Below, piece after piece: positions 16,891-25,246 of a stretch of DNA of 34,214 bases. Position 1 is the stretch's first letter; each line of letters starts with the position of its first letter. This DNA is from Desulfobacteraceae bacterium (GTDB lineage Bacteria; Desulfobacterota; DSM-4660; Desulfatiglandales; B25-G16). Both the position numbers and the translations under genes were made by a program. The DNA lies in NCBI GenBank assembly GCA_030615105.1, contig JAUWZV010000009.1:1-34214 (forward strand), read 5' to 3'. The notes under the pieces are model-generated. The model was given only the letters and a program-made list of their open reading frames with translations, searched no databases and was not told the DNA's origin.

Positions 16891-17988
16891 GATTAGTTCC
16901 ATCAACTGTTCAGCTATGATTCCCCCTGCCCCTGGTCTTCCAGCCTTCAAGGCAAGAGATGACATCCTTTGAAGTACATCTGGGTTTTCCATATACCTTC
17001 TAACCTTCCTAGCCAGGGTGTTACTGTTAAGATCCCTTTCCATTAATATATCTGCCCCCCCAGTTTCCTTCAAGACCATGGCATTAATGTCCTGGTGCTT
17101 ATTAGCTGCATATGGGTAAGGTATAAGGATTGATGGTTTGCCTAAGGCAGCCAACTCAGCAATAGTAGTTGCACCTGCCCGACAGATAATCAGATCGGCC
17201 CTTCTGTAAGCAGAGGCCATATCCTCTATAAAGGCCTTTACTTCTCCATCAAGTCCAAGGGTATGATAATCGTCAATTACCTTTCCGAAATCTTCCTTGC
17301 CTGTCTGATGGATTACAAAAGGAACAAGACCCTCCGCCTTCAACTCCTCAAGAGCAGATACAACCGCCCTGTTTATTGCCCTGGCTCCTTGACTTCCGCC
17401 CATAACCAAAATTACAAATCTTTGTTTAACCCCTCTGGGAATTGGTTTTATGTGCAAAAGTTCATCCCTTATCGGATTACCGCTAAAAAAGAGATTTCCC
17501 CTTTTGAAATACCTCTTGCTTTCCTCAAAGGATATAAAGACCCTTTTAACTAAAGGAGCTAAGATCCTGTTTGTTAGACCTGGAAAAGAATTCTGCTCAT
17601 GTATAGCTGTAGGTATTCCAAGAAACCACCCCATCAGGCACACTGGCCCTGATGAATAACCACCTACGCCAACTATCAGATGAGGTTTGAAATCTCTAAT
17701 TATTGAAAGCGACTGAATTAAGCTTATAGGTATCTTAAAAAGGACTATTATCCTCCTTAAAAAACCCTTACCTATCATACCCTCAACATCAATTGATCTA
17801 ACCTCAAATCCAGCCCGTGAAAGAATCGCTCTCTCCATTTTCCTTTTACCAACGATAAAAAGGATACTTACATCATCACATCTTTTTTTTAGCTCCCTCA
17901 CAATTGCAATCCCTGGGAATAGATGCCCACCTGTGCCTCCACCAGCAATTATTATTCGTTGTCCGTTGCTACTTGCTTCTTTCTGCAT
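16885..17988 (-). CDS. murG: undecaprenyldiphospho-muramoylpentapeptide N-acetylglucosaminyltransferase
   Basis: GT28 glycosyltransferase on the inner face of the membrane; it adds GlcNAc to lipid I to make lipid II. The N-terminal glycine loop is GGGTGGHLFPGIAI, the second glycine loop is MGGSQGARAIN, and the UDP-GlcNAc site is CRAGATTIAELAALGKPSILIPYPYAANKHQD. The length of 367 aa is normal. The first 11 residues (MQKEASSNGQR) precede the conserved core and are encoded by DNA that reads like the adjacent repeat (GCATATTGCATACTGCTTATTGC). The true start may therefore have drifted. The ATG has only weak upstream purines. Confidence 0.97.
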   Translation of the reverse strand: MQKEASSNGQRIIIAGGGTGGHLFPGIAIVRELKKRCDDVSILFIVGKRKMERAILSRAGFEVRSIDVEGMIGKGFLRRIIVLFKIPISLIQSLSIIRDFKPHLIVGVGGYSSGPVCLMGWFLGIPTAIHEQNSFPGLTNRILAPLVKRVFISFEESKRYFKRGNLFFSGNPIRDELLHIKPIPRGVKQRFVILVMGGSQGARAINRAVVSALEELKAEGLVPFVIHQTGKEDFGKVIDDYHTLGLDGEVKAFIEDMASAYRRADLIICRAGATTIAELAALGKPSILIPYPYAANKHQDINAMVLKETGGADILMERDLNSNTLARKVRRYMENPDVLQRMSSLALKAGRPGAGGIIAEQLMELIN

Positions 17989-18040
17989 ATTGCATACTGC
18001 TTATTGCTTACTGATTGACAATTATTGGTTTGAAACGAGT
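17950..18040. repeat. GCATATTGCATACTGCTTATTGC short-word repeat at the murG start
   Basis: On the plus strand the words CCGTTGCTACTTGCTTC, GCATATTGCATACTGC, TTATTGCTTACTG and ATTGACAATTATTGG follow one another. The stretch runs from inside the murG N-terminus into the ftsW-murG gap. It is the third place in the operon where repeat words touch or enter a coding end. Confidence 0.55.
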
Positions 18041-18051
18041 AACTACTTCCA

Positions 18052-19170
18052 TTACCTTGCCATAACTATGGTCTTTTTTGATATATTCATCAATATTCCC
18101 ATACCTATAAGGCTAACAATAAGAGAGGACCCGCCATAACTAATAAAGGGAAGTGTTAAACCCTTAGTGGGCAAAAGGGCCATAACAACACCCATATTAA
18201 CTATTACCTGCACTGCCAACATACAACTTATCCCCATGGCAAGATATGTCCCAAAAAGCTCCGGGGCATTTAAAGCAATCTTGATTCCCCTGATTACAAC
18301 AAGACTAAACAGGATTAATAAAACACTTATCCCTATAAATCCTATTTCCTCAGCTATTATCGACACTATAAAATCGGTATGGGGTTCTGGTAGATAAAAG
18401 AGCTTTTGTTTGCTTCTTCCCAGTCCAACTCCAAAGAGCCCCCCTGAACCAAAGGCCAGAAAAGAGTGGATTATCTGGAAGCCAAATCCCTGAGGATCTT
18501 CCCAAGGGTTTAAAAATGCCCACCATCGATGAAGCCTGTAAGCGGACTGTGTTATCAGATAAAAAACAACAGGGGTTAGGAGGCCTAACAGGACAAGAAG
18601 CTGCCCTAAATGCACTCCACCTATAAAAAGGAGGATCAACATCCACATTCCTATAATTATAGCTGTTCCAAGGTCTGGCTGGAGAAGAATAAGGATAATA
18701 AAGATTGCTGCCACAAATAAGTGCGGAAAAAGCCCGTGAAAGAAAGTCCTCATGTTCTCAACGTTTTTGCTCATACTATAAGCTATGAAAATGGCGAGTG
18801 ACAACTTGGCTGCTTCTGATGGCTGCATTGAGATAAAGCCAAACCTGAACCATCTCTGGGCACCCCCCACTTTATGTCCAAGCCCTGGTACAAGCAGTAA
18901 AATCAATAAAATCAAACTAGAGCCCAGAAAAAAGTAGACCAATTTTCTGTATAAAAGGTAGTTAACATTCTTTGCTAAAATCATAAGGAGAAGACCAAAA
19001 AGACAAAAGATAGCCTGTCTCTTAAGATAGTAATAGTGGTCCCCAAATTTCTCCTGTGCAAGAATTGAACTGGCACTATAAACTGCAACCAATCCAATAC
19101 CAATCAACAGTATAACAGCGAGGAGAATAACAGGATCATAGTTATAAGCATCTCTTTTCTCATGTACCAT
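18052..19170 (-). CDS. ftsW: septal peptidoglycan polymerase FtsW
   Basis: SEDS-family lipid II glycosyltransferase with about ten membrane helices, the polymerase partner of FtsI. The large periplasmic loop carries YRLHRWWAFLNPWEDPQGFG and a Gly-rich segment (FLAFGSGGLFGVGLGRSKQK), then LPEPHTDFIVSIIAEEIGFIG. The final signature is LPTKGLTLPFISYGGSSL. The length of 372 aa is typical. The start ATG overlaps the murD stop by 11 bases, so translation is coupled. A 63-base gap separates it from murG. Confidence 0.96.
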   Translation of the reverse strand: MVHEKRDAYNYDPVILLAVILLIGIGLVAVYSASSILAQEKFGDHYYYLKRQAIFCLFGLLLMILAKNVNYLLYRKLVYFFLGSSLILLILLLVPGLGHKVGGAQRWFRFGFISMQPSEAAKLSLAIFIAYSMSKNVENMRTFFHGLFPHLFVAAIFIILILLQPDLGTAIIIGMWMLILLFIGGVHLGQLLVLLGLLTPVVFYLITQSAYRLHRWWAFLNPWEDPQGFGFQIIHSFLAFGSGGLFGVGLGRSKQKLFYLPEPHTDFIVSIIAEEIGFIGISVLLILFSLVVIRGIKIALNAPELFGTYLAMGISCMLAVQVIVNMGVVMALLPTKGLTLPFISYGGSSLIVSLIGMGILMNISKKTIVMAR

Positions 19171-20539
19171 TTTTTAATCTTCTAACCGCCTCTCTAAAGA
19201 CCATCCCCCTGTGTTTAAAGTCTCTAAACATGTCAAAACTCGCGCATGCTGGTGCAAGGAGAACCACATCTCCTTCCTGGGCCTGATCAAATGCAAGAGA
19301 TACCGCATTAATCATACCAGTTGCCTTACTCCATGATATTTTACTGTCAAATGCCTCTGCCAAAAGGCAACCTGCCTCCCCCAAAAAAACAGCCCCCTTT
19401 ACCCTGTTAGATGCTGCCTTAACAAGGGGAAAATAATCACTGCCCTTGTGTCTGCCCCCGGCGATCAATACAACTGGCCTTGAAAAACTGATAATAGATT
19501 TTATAGCCGCATCTATATTCGTTGCCTTTGAATCGTCATAAAAATCTACTCCTTTTACAGTGTCTACAAGCTCAATCCTATGGGGAAGACCCTTAAAATT
19601 ATCAATAACATCCTGCAAGTCAGAGGGAGATATCTTTAGGGCCAAACATGTTAGGATTACAGCCATCAAATTTGCCCTGCTATGGCTGCCAGGCAATGAA
19701 AACCTGTCCAGATTCAATGTAATTATCTTCTCCCCGGAAAGTGTCGCCTTTATTTGTCCATTATCTAAAAATGCGTGTAGCCCGAGCCTTCTTTTCAATC
19801 CATACCTATATACACTGGCTCCCTTTTTTGGTTCTAACTTTCTTAGCCAGGTATCATCATCATTTAAGATGAGGATCTGGCCTGGGCCCTGGTTTGCAAA
19901 GATCCTTTCCTTGGATCTTGCATAGGATTGATAATCTGCGTACCTATCGAGATGATCAGGGCTTATATTAAGAATCAGGGCCAGAAGGGGTGAAAAGGTT
20001 TTGGTAGTATCAAGTTGAAAGCTGCTTACCTCGAGCACCACATAATCAGCTGTCTGTTCTCCCCCAATATAATGGGTAAGTGGACGGCCAATATTTCCAC
20101 CAACAAAGACGCGTTTCCCTCCCTTACGGAGCATATCACCTATTAAATTTACAACCGTTGACTTACCGTTTGTTCCTGTTACAGCTATAAATGGTGTTTT
20201 TAAATATCGACTGGCAAGCTCCATCTCCCCTATTATAGGAACTCCCTTTTTCCTGGCCCCGGCAAGTGGCCTGATATCAAGACAGACACCAGGGCTGACA
20301 ACAATCAAATCCGTCTCCAGAAAGGTCTTCACCTTGTGCCCGCCAAGCTCAAGTTTAATGCCTGATTTTAAAAGATCAGCTAAGACATCTTTATTTAGAT
20401 CAGACTCTTTTTGTATTTCACTAACAGTTACTTGAGAACCTTGCTTAGCAAGCCAGCGTGCAGCAGCCAAGCCACTCTCACCAAGGCCTACCACCAGGAC
20501 CCTGTTTTCAATTTTCGATTGACAATTGACAATTTTCAA
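19160..20539 (-). CDS. murD: UDP-N-acetylmuramoylalanine--D-glutamate ligase
   Basis: Adds D-glutamate to UDP-MurNAc-L-Ala. The N-terminal domain opens VLVVGLGESGLAAARWL, the P-loop is VTGTNGKSTV, and the ligase core holds ILNISPDHLDRY, FKGLPHRIE, DDSKATN and LLAPACASFDMFRDFKHRG. The length of 459 aa is normal. The start is TTG at 20539 with GAGG 7 bases upstream. No ATG or GTG lies between it and the conserved core except one GTG inside the first strand. The first 13 codons (MKIVNCQSKIENR) are encoded by the intergenic word repeat AAAATTGTCAATTGTCAAT, so a repeat supplies both the start and a leader. Confidence 0.97.
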   Translation of the reverse strand: MKIVNCQSKIENRVLVVGLGESGLAAARWLAKQGSQVTVSEIQKESDLNKDVLADLLKSGIKLELGGHKVKTFLETDLIVVSPGVCLDIRPLAGARKKGVPIIGEMELASRYLKTPFIAVTGTNGKSTVVNLIGDMLRKGGKRVFVGGNIGRPLTHYIGGEQTADYVVLEVSSFQLDTTKTFSPLLALILNISPDHLDRYADYQSYARSKERIFANQGPGQILILNDDDTWLRKLEPKKGASVYRYGLKRRLGLHAFLDNGQIKATLSGEKIITLNLDRFSLPGSHSRANLMAVILTCLALKISPSDLQDVIDNFKGLPHRIELVDTVKGVDFYDDSKATNIDAAIKSIISFSRPVVLIAGGRHKGSDYFPLVKAASNRVKGAVFLGEAGCLLAEAFDSKISWSKATGMINAVSLAFDQAQEGDVVLLAPACASFDMFRDFKHRGMVFREAVRRLKNGT

Positions 20540-20545
20540 TTAATT
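20510..20545. repeat. CAATTGACAATT repeat forming the murD start
   Basis: The plus strand reads CGATTGACAATTGACAATTTTCAATTAATT. The TTG start and about a dozen codons of murD lie in it. Nearly the same word, CAATTGTCAATTGTCAATT, fills the ftsI-murE gap (25214-25240), showing that this is one repeat family. Confidence 0.65.
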
Positions 20546-21623
20546 ACCTCAACTTGAGTGTACTCATAGAAAGCAGGGCAAGCATAATGGCAATAATCCA
20601 GAACCTAATGGTCACCTTTGGCTCTGGCCATCCCTTTAGTTCAAAATGGTGATGTATAGGGGCCATTCTGAATACACGCTTGCCACCGGTTATTTTAAAG
20701 TAGCTGATCTGCAAAATTACTGACATGGCCTCAACCACAAAAAGCCCACCAACAAGGATAAGGGTTATCTCCTGCTTGCAAATTACGGCTATCATACCCA
20801 AGGCAGCGCCCAAGGAAAGGGAGCCTGCATCTCCCATAAACACCTGAGCAGGATAAGTGTTGTACCATAAAAACCCCATACCTGCCCCTACCACAGCCCC
20901 GCAAATCACAGAAAGTTCTCCTGCACCGCTTACATATGGAATCTGCAGGTACTGGGCAATCTTTATATGTCCAGCAAGATACGAAAACACGAGAAAGCTA
21001 AGAAAAGCTATAATAATCGGCCCTATAGCCAGACCATCCAATCCATCAGTTAGGTTAACTGCATTGGATGCACCTACCACAACCAAAACAACAAGGATTA
21101 TGTAACCCATGCCAAGGTCAGGTAAAAAATTCTTAAAAAAGGGAAAACTGAGCCTGGAATCAAACCCAGTGTGATTGTACAGTATTATTCCAGCAAGGGC
21201 GGCAATTCCAGCCTGCATGGAAAATTTACTCCATGCCCTTAGCCCCTTACTGCTCTTTCTTATCACCTTGAGATAATCATCCAAAAACCCAATAGCGCCA
21301 AAAAGAAGAGTAACAAGTAAGACCAGCCAGATATATAAATTCTTCGGCTCCACCCAGAGAATTGCGGATATAAGAATCGAAATCAGTATAAAGAACCCCC
21401 CCATGGTGGGGGTTCCCACCTTATCTTTATGGTTAGGAGGCCCATTCTCTCTGATATATTGACCAATCTGGAGTCTTCTTAACCTTGGAATGATCCAGTA
21501 GCCAAGAAGTAACGAAATAAGAAGGGCAGTCAGGGTTGCATAGATAGTCCTGAAGGTGATGTATCTAAATACATTCAGAAAGGAGTAATCGGTATGAAAC
21601 ATATAAATCAATTTATAAAGCAT
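20544..21623 (-). CDS. mraY: phospho-N-acetylmuramoyl-pentapeptide transferase
   Basis: Polytopic enzyme that joins phospho-MurNAc-pentapeptide to undecaprenyl phosphate, giving lipid I. It shows PPNHKDKVGTPTMGG near the start, the catalytic FLDDYLKVIRKSSKGL, the NLTDGLDGLAIG motif and MAPIHHHFELKGWPEPKVTIRFWI near the end. About ten hydrophobic helices are visible. The length of 359 aa matches E. coli MraY. ATG at 21623 is preceded by AAGGGAT. murD starts 4 bases after its stop. Upstream lies a 334-base repeat-filled gap. Confidence 0.98.
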   Translation of the reverse strand: MLYKLIYMFHTDYSFLNVFRYITFRTIYATLTALLISLLLGYWIIPRLRRLQIGQYIRENGPPNHKDKVGTPTMGGFFILISILISAILWVEPKNLYIWLVLLVTLLFGAIGFLDDYLKVIRKSSKGLRAWSKFSMQAGIAALAGIILYNHTGFDSRLSFPFFKNFLPDLGMGYIILVVLVVVGASNAVNLTDGLDGLAIGPIIIAFLSFLVFSYLAGHIKIAQYLQIPYVSGAGELSVICGAVVGAGMGFLWYNTYPAQVFMGDAGSLSLGAALGMIAVICKQEITLILVGGLFVVEAMSVILQISYFKITGGKRVFRMAPIHHHFELKGWPEPKVTIRFWIIAIMLALLSMSTLKLR

Positions 21624-21649
21624 TTTTATCCCTTAACCCGGACAAGCCG

Positions 21650-21957
21650 GGACTAAATCTGAAATCCGAATATCGAAAACCGAAACAAATTTAAAATTCG
21701 AATATCGAATGTTCAAAACAACAAACCCAAATATTCCGCCGCACGTTGATTCAAAAGCATTACGGCTTTTCCTGAAATTCGTGTTTGTTACGTTTCGGTC
21801 ATTTGAATTTTGAAAATTTGGTCATTGTTTCGAATTTCGACCTGCCCGCAATGCCTTTGAGTTAATCCATAGAAATACTTGAAATAAAGTTGTACTGACA
21901 ATTATCACTTTAATTACAATTCTGATGCATGGCAGGCGGGTATTCGATATTCGAACT
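21650..21957. repeat. composite inverted word repeat filling the murF-mraY gap
   Basis: No gene is visible in this gap. Left arm (about 21660-21725): GAAATCCGAATATCGAAAACC and AAAATTCGAATATCGAATG. Right arm (about 21790-21840): the same kind of words in reverse complement, CGTTTCGGTCATTTGAATTTTG and GTTTCGAATTTCG. It contains the 13-mer CATTTGAATTTTG, also found in the ftsL-rsmH gap. CGACCTGCCCGCAATGC (about 21839-21855) and GCATGGCAGGCGGG (21927-21940) then form a second, GC-rich inverted pair around an AT-rich centre. The stretch ends in TATTCGATATTCGAA, abutting the murF stop. Confidence 0.7.
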
Positions 21958-23379
21958 TCATTTTTCAATGACCCCTATCTCATTTTTAATAACCTCAACT
22001 ACCTTATCCAAGGCAATCTTCCTTGAACCTTTCAGGAAAACAATGTCACCCTCTCTGACTTGCGCCTTTATTGCATTAATCATCTCAGTATGAGTAGTTG
22101 CAAGGTGTGTCTGTTCTATATCCATACCCCCTTTACATGCCCCTTCAATAATCTGGCGGCCATGTTCACCTAAGACGACTAAATATCTCGTTCCCATACC
22201 TGCTATTAAATGACCTGCATCAAAATGGTATTTCGCGGCCTCCTTACCCAATTCCAACATCTCCCCAAGCCCTACTACCAGACCCTGCTTTTTTAAATCC
22301 TTAATAGTCTGGAGAGCAGCCCTTAGAGAGGATGGATTGGCATTATAGGTATCATCTATAATCTGGATACCACCATTCAGATCTATAATCTGAAAGCGAC
22401 CTTTAAGTGGCCTGAAATCTTCTAAACCCAGGGCAATCAATTCTTTTGATATAGATAAACAAAATGCAATAGCCGCTCCGCCCAATGTATTGAAAACATT
22501 ATGAATACCAGGAAGATTTATTTTAACATTCACCCTCTCACCCTTTATGTAGATATTGAAGGCCTGGGTGTAATCCCCGAGCTTTTTTATTTCCCCAGCC
22601 CTTATCTGATTCATCTTACCTAATCCAAAGGTAATTATCGGCCCCGGGAATGTTGAAGCCAGCCCTGAAGTTAATTCATCATCACCGTTCAAGATTACAG
22701 TCGACTTCTTAGAAATCATTTTTAAGAGCTCACCTTTGGCCTTAATCACCCCATTTAAATCACCCAAGCCCTCTAAATGGGCTCTTGCCACATTGGTTAT
22801 CAGCCCTATATCAGGCTCAGCAATCTGGGTTAACCTTGCAATCTCACCTCTTCTATTCATACCCATCTCTAAAACAGCCATCCTGTGATCTTCCTCTAAT
22901 GACAAGAGCGCCAAAGGTAAGCCTATGAGGTTATTGAAGTTACCGGGGCTCTTCATTGTATTTGCCTTTAGAGAAAGAATCGAGGCAGCCATCTCCTTTG
23001 TTGTGCTTTTGCCATTGCTTCCAGTTATGGCTATTACCCTTGCTCCCCATTGCCTTCGCCACCACAATGCCAGATCACCCAGGGCCTTTAGGGTGGATGA
23101 GACTGTAATTACCACCAGATTGTTAGTTGAAAGCTCCTGAGGTATAGTTGTGTCAGATTGCAAAATTACACCAACAGCTCCAGCATTAGTTGCCTCAGCT
23201 AAAAAATTATGACCATTGTAGAACTCACCCTTTAGGGCCAGGAAAATGTGACCAGGGATCATCCTTCTGGAGTCAGTTGAAAGACCTCCAATGAGTTCAT
23301 CTGGCGAGCCAGATATCTGCCTTCCACCTATTGCTGAAACTACCTCCTTAACGGTTATTTCCCCCCACTTTGCAGTCAT
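21958..23379 (-). CDS. murF: UDP-N-acetylmuramoyl-tripeptide--D-alanyl-D-alanine ligase
   Basis: Adds D-Ala-D-Ala to the UDP-MurNAc-tripeptide, the last cytoplasmic step before MraY. The N-terminal substrate domain includes GLSTDSRRMIPGHIFLALKGEFYNGHNFL, the P-loop is ITGSNGKSTTKEM, and MAVLEMGMNRRGEIARL and DDTYNANPSSLRAAL are characteristic of MurF. The length of 473 aa is typical. AGGGG lies 5 bases before the ATG. Both flanking gaps are about 300 bases and are full of repeats, unusual inside a dcw operon. Confidence 0.97.
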   Translation of the reverse strand: MTAKWGEITVKEVVSAIGGRQISGSPDELIGGLSTDSRRMIPGHIFLALKGEFYNGHNFLAEATNAGAVGVILQSDTTIPQELSTNNLVVITVSSTLKALGDLALWWRRQWGARVIAITGSNGKSTTKEMAASILSLKANTMKSPGNFNNLIGLPLALLSLEEDHRMAVLEMGMNRRGEIARLTQIAEPDIGLITNVARAHLEGLGDLNGVIKAKGELLKMISKKSTVILNGDDELTSGLASTFPGPIITFGLGKMNQIRAGEIKKLGDYTQAFNIYIKGERVNVKINLPGIHNVFNTLGGAAIAFCLSISKELIALGLEDFRPLKGRFQIIDLNGGIQIIDDTYNANPSSLRAALQTIKDLKKQGLVVGLGEMLELGKEAAKYHFDAGHLIAGMGTRYLVVLGEHGRQIIEGACKGGMDIEQTHLATTHTEMINAIKAQVREGDIVFLKGSRKIALDKVVEVIKNEIGVIEK

Positions 23380-23488
23380 TCAATCCCCTAACCCGGATAA
23401 CGTAATTGCTCAATATCCTGTGTACTTATTGTATGTTATGTAACCTGAGCCAATCGTTCGACCTGGAGGCTCTCGACAGGCATACAAA

Positions 23489-23566
23489 TGTAGGGTGGCA
23501 TTTTATAAGCCTTAGGCTTATTAATATGCCACCTGTTTAAGGTCGGGTATAAAACCCGACCCTACA
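23489..23566. repeat. REP-like double hairpin closed by an outer stem
   Basis: An outer stem TGTAGGGT (23489-23496) / ACCCTACA (23559-23566) can enclose two hairpins. The first is GGTGGCAT ... ATGCCACC (23494-23533) with an inner ATAAGCC TTA GGCTTAT. The second is GGTCGGGT ATAAA ACCCGACC (23541-23561). The outer and inner stems share a few bases, so they are alternatives in part. It looks like a compact palindromic mobile repeat in the murE-murF gap (23380-23683); the rest of that gap shows no gene. Confidence 0.65.
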
Positions 23567-23683
23567 GTTTCCACGCTTTATTGAGCATGTTCCCAAAACC
23601 ATTAAATAATTTCCTGAGATCCAAACTCCAAACATGTTTTTGTTTTTAGCCTTTACTTTAGACACTTTTATATTTAGCTCACT

Positions 23684-25201
23684 TTATGCACTTCTCTCTC
23701 TGGCTGCCAGGACTGCCTCCTCTACATCATCAAAATGCCTCTTTCTGTTTCCAACAATCTGATAATCTTCATGTCCTTTACCAGCGATTAAAACAATGTC
23801 TTCTTTGTTAGCCATATTGATAGCACCCTGGATAGCCCTTCTCCGATTCAAAACAATCTCATAGCCCCTTTCTTTAAATCCGAGACTTAATTCTATCCTC
23901 TTTAACCCTGATTCTTTTACTCCGGGCTCAATATCACCTGCAATTTCTGCCGGATCCTCTCCCCTCGGGTTGTCTGAGGTAATTATGACAAAATCACTAT
24001 ATTTCCCTGCAACCCTTCCCATGTCTGGCCTTTTGCCCCTGTCCCTGTCACCCCCACATCCAAAAACTGTAATCAATTTCCCTTTAGTCCGCCTTAGGCG
24101 GATCAACGTCTGGAGCACTTTTTCCAGGGCGTCAGCACTGTGGGCATAATCAACAAACAAGGAAAGTCCTCTCCTGTTCTCTACAGGCTGAAGTCTGCCA
24201 GGAACATAGGTAAGTCTTTTTATACCCCTTGAGATAACTTCCAAGTCTATATTTAGGCTAAAGGCAGTTGCAGCAGCCCCAAGTATGTTATAAACATTTA
24301 TCTGGCCTAAAAGGGCGGAGGTAATAATTACATCACCAGCCGGTGCAACCAATCTAAAACGTAATCCACGTTGCCTGGTCTCAATATCGACAGCCCTAAC
24401 TAAACAATTATCTCCCAGACCGTAACTCACAACAGAGACCTTTGTTATTTTTTCTAACACCCTGCCCTTTGGGTCATCTATATTGATTACTGCTTTTACC
24501 TTTTCTCTTTCTTTGCCCTCTCCCAATGAAGAAAAGAGTTTCTGTTTTGCCTTGAAATACTCTTCCATTGTTGAATGGTAATCGAGATGATCTCTGGAAA
24601 AATTTGTAAATATTGCCCTTGACCAATCCAATCCCCTTGCCCTTCCCTGATCAAGGGAATGGGATGAGACCTCTGCTATAATATCTTTCACACCAGCATC
24701 TCTCATCTCACTTATAATTCTCATCAAATCAGTAGATTCAGGTGTAGTTAATGATGCCTTAAAAGACTTTCCATTAAACATATAACCGATACTCCCAATA
24801 ACCCCTACCTTACTCCCTGTCTCTTTTAATATTGACTCCAGCAGGTAACTTGTTGTTGTCTTCCCGTTAGTACCAGTGATACCTATTAAATTCATACCCT
24901 TAGCAGGATAATTGTAAAAACGGGCAGCCAGCTCAGAAAGGGCAATCCTTGTATCAGGTAACCTGACAATAGTTACATCCTTAAATACACTTTCAACATT
25001 TTCCACAACTAATGCATGGGCACCTTTTTCAACGGCATGAGCCAGATACCTATGTCCGTCTTGATTACTCCCCCTGACAGCAACAAACAGATAACCCTTT
25101 TTGACAGCTCGAGAATCATTGGTCAGCCCTTTGATCTCGATATCTGCCGTTCCCTTTTGCTCCAGGATAGGTAGCCCCTTCAATAAGTAATCAAGCCTCA
25201 T
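23684..25201 (-). CDS. murE: UDP-N-acetylmuramoyl-tripeptide synthetase, meso-DAP type
   Basis: Adds the third amino acid to UDP-MurNAc-L-Ala-D-Glu. The Mur P-loop is GITGTNGKTTTSYLLESIL, with EVSSHSLDQGRARGL, FVDYAHSADALEKVL and VFGCGGDRDRGKRPDMG all standard. The motif DNPRGEDP contains DNPR, which in characterised enzymes selects meso-diaminopimelate rather than lysine. About 505 aa. The ORF track starts at TTG 25207; ATG at 25201 is two codons in and is preferred. The coding region contains the palindrome TCCGCCTTAGGCGGA (24088-24102), the same type as one in the DUF4292 gene. Confidence 0.97.
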   Translation of the reverse strand: MRLDYLLKGLPILEQKGTADIEIKGLTNDSRAVKKGYLFVAVRGSNQDGHRYLAHAVEKGAHALVVENVESVFKDVTIVRLPDTRIALSELAARFYNYPAKGMNLIGITGTNGKTTTSYLLESILKETGSKVGVIGSIGYMFNGKSFKASLTTPESTDLMRIISEMRDAGVKDIIAEVSSHSLDQGRARGLDWSRAIFTNFSRDHLDYHSTMEEYFKAKQKLFSSLGEGKEREKVKAVINIDDPKGRVLEKITKVSVVSYGLGDNCLVRAVDIETRQRGLRFRLVAPAGDVIITSALLGQINVYNILGAAATAFSLNIDLEVISRGIKRLTYVPGRLQPVENRRGLSLFVDYAHSADALEKVLQTLIRLRRTKGKLITVFGCGGDRDRGKRPDMGRVAGKYSDFVIITSDNPRGEDPAEIAGDIEPGVKESGLKRIELSLGFKERGYEIVLNRRRAIQGAINMANKEDIVLIAGKGHEDYQIVGNRKRHFDDVEEAVLAARERSA

Positions 25202-25202
25202 A

Positions 25203-25240
25203 ACCAATTTTCACTTGTCAATTGTCAATTGTCAATTTTG
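25203..25240. repeat. TCAATTGTCAATTGTCAATT repeat between ftsI and murE
   Basis: The whole short gap is CACTTGTCAATTGTCAATTGTC followed by AATTTTGAAC, a direct tandem of a 7-base word that is also nearly palindromic. It abuts the murE start. The same word supplies the start of murD at 20510-20545. Confidence 0.65.
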
Positions 25241-25246
25241 AACAGC

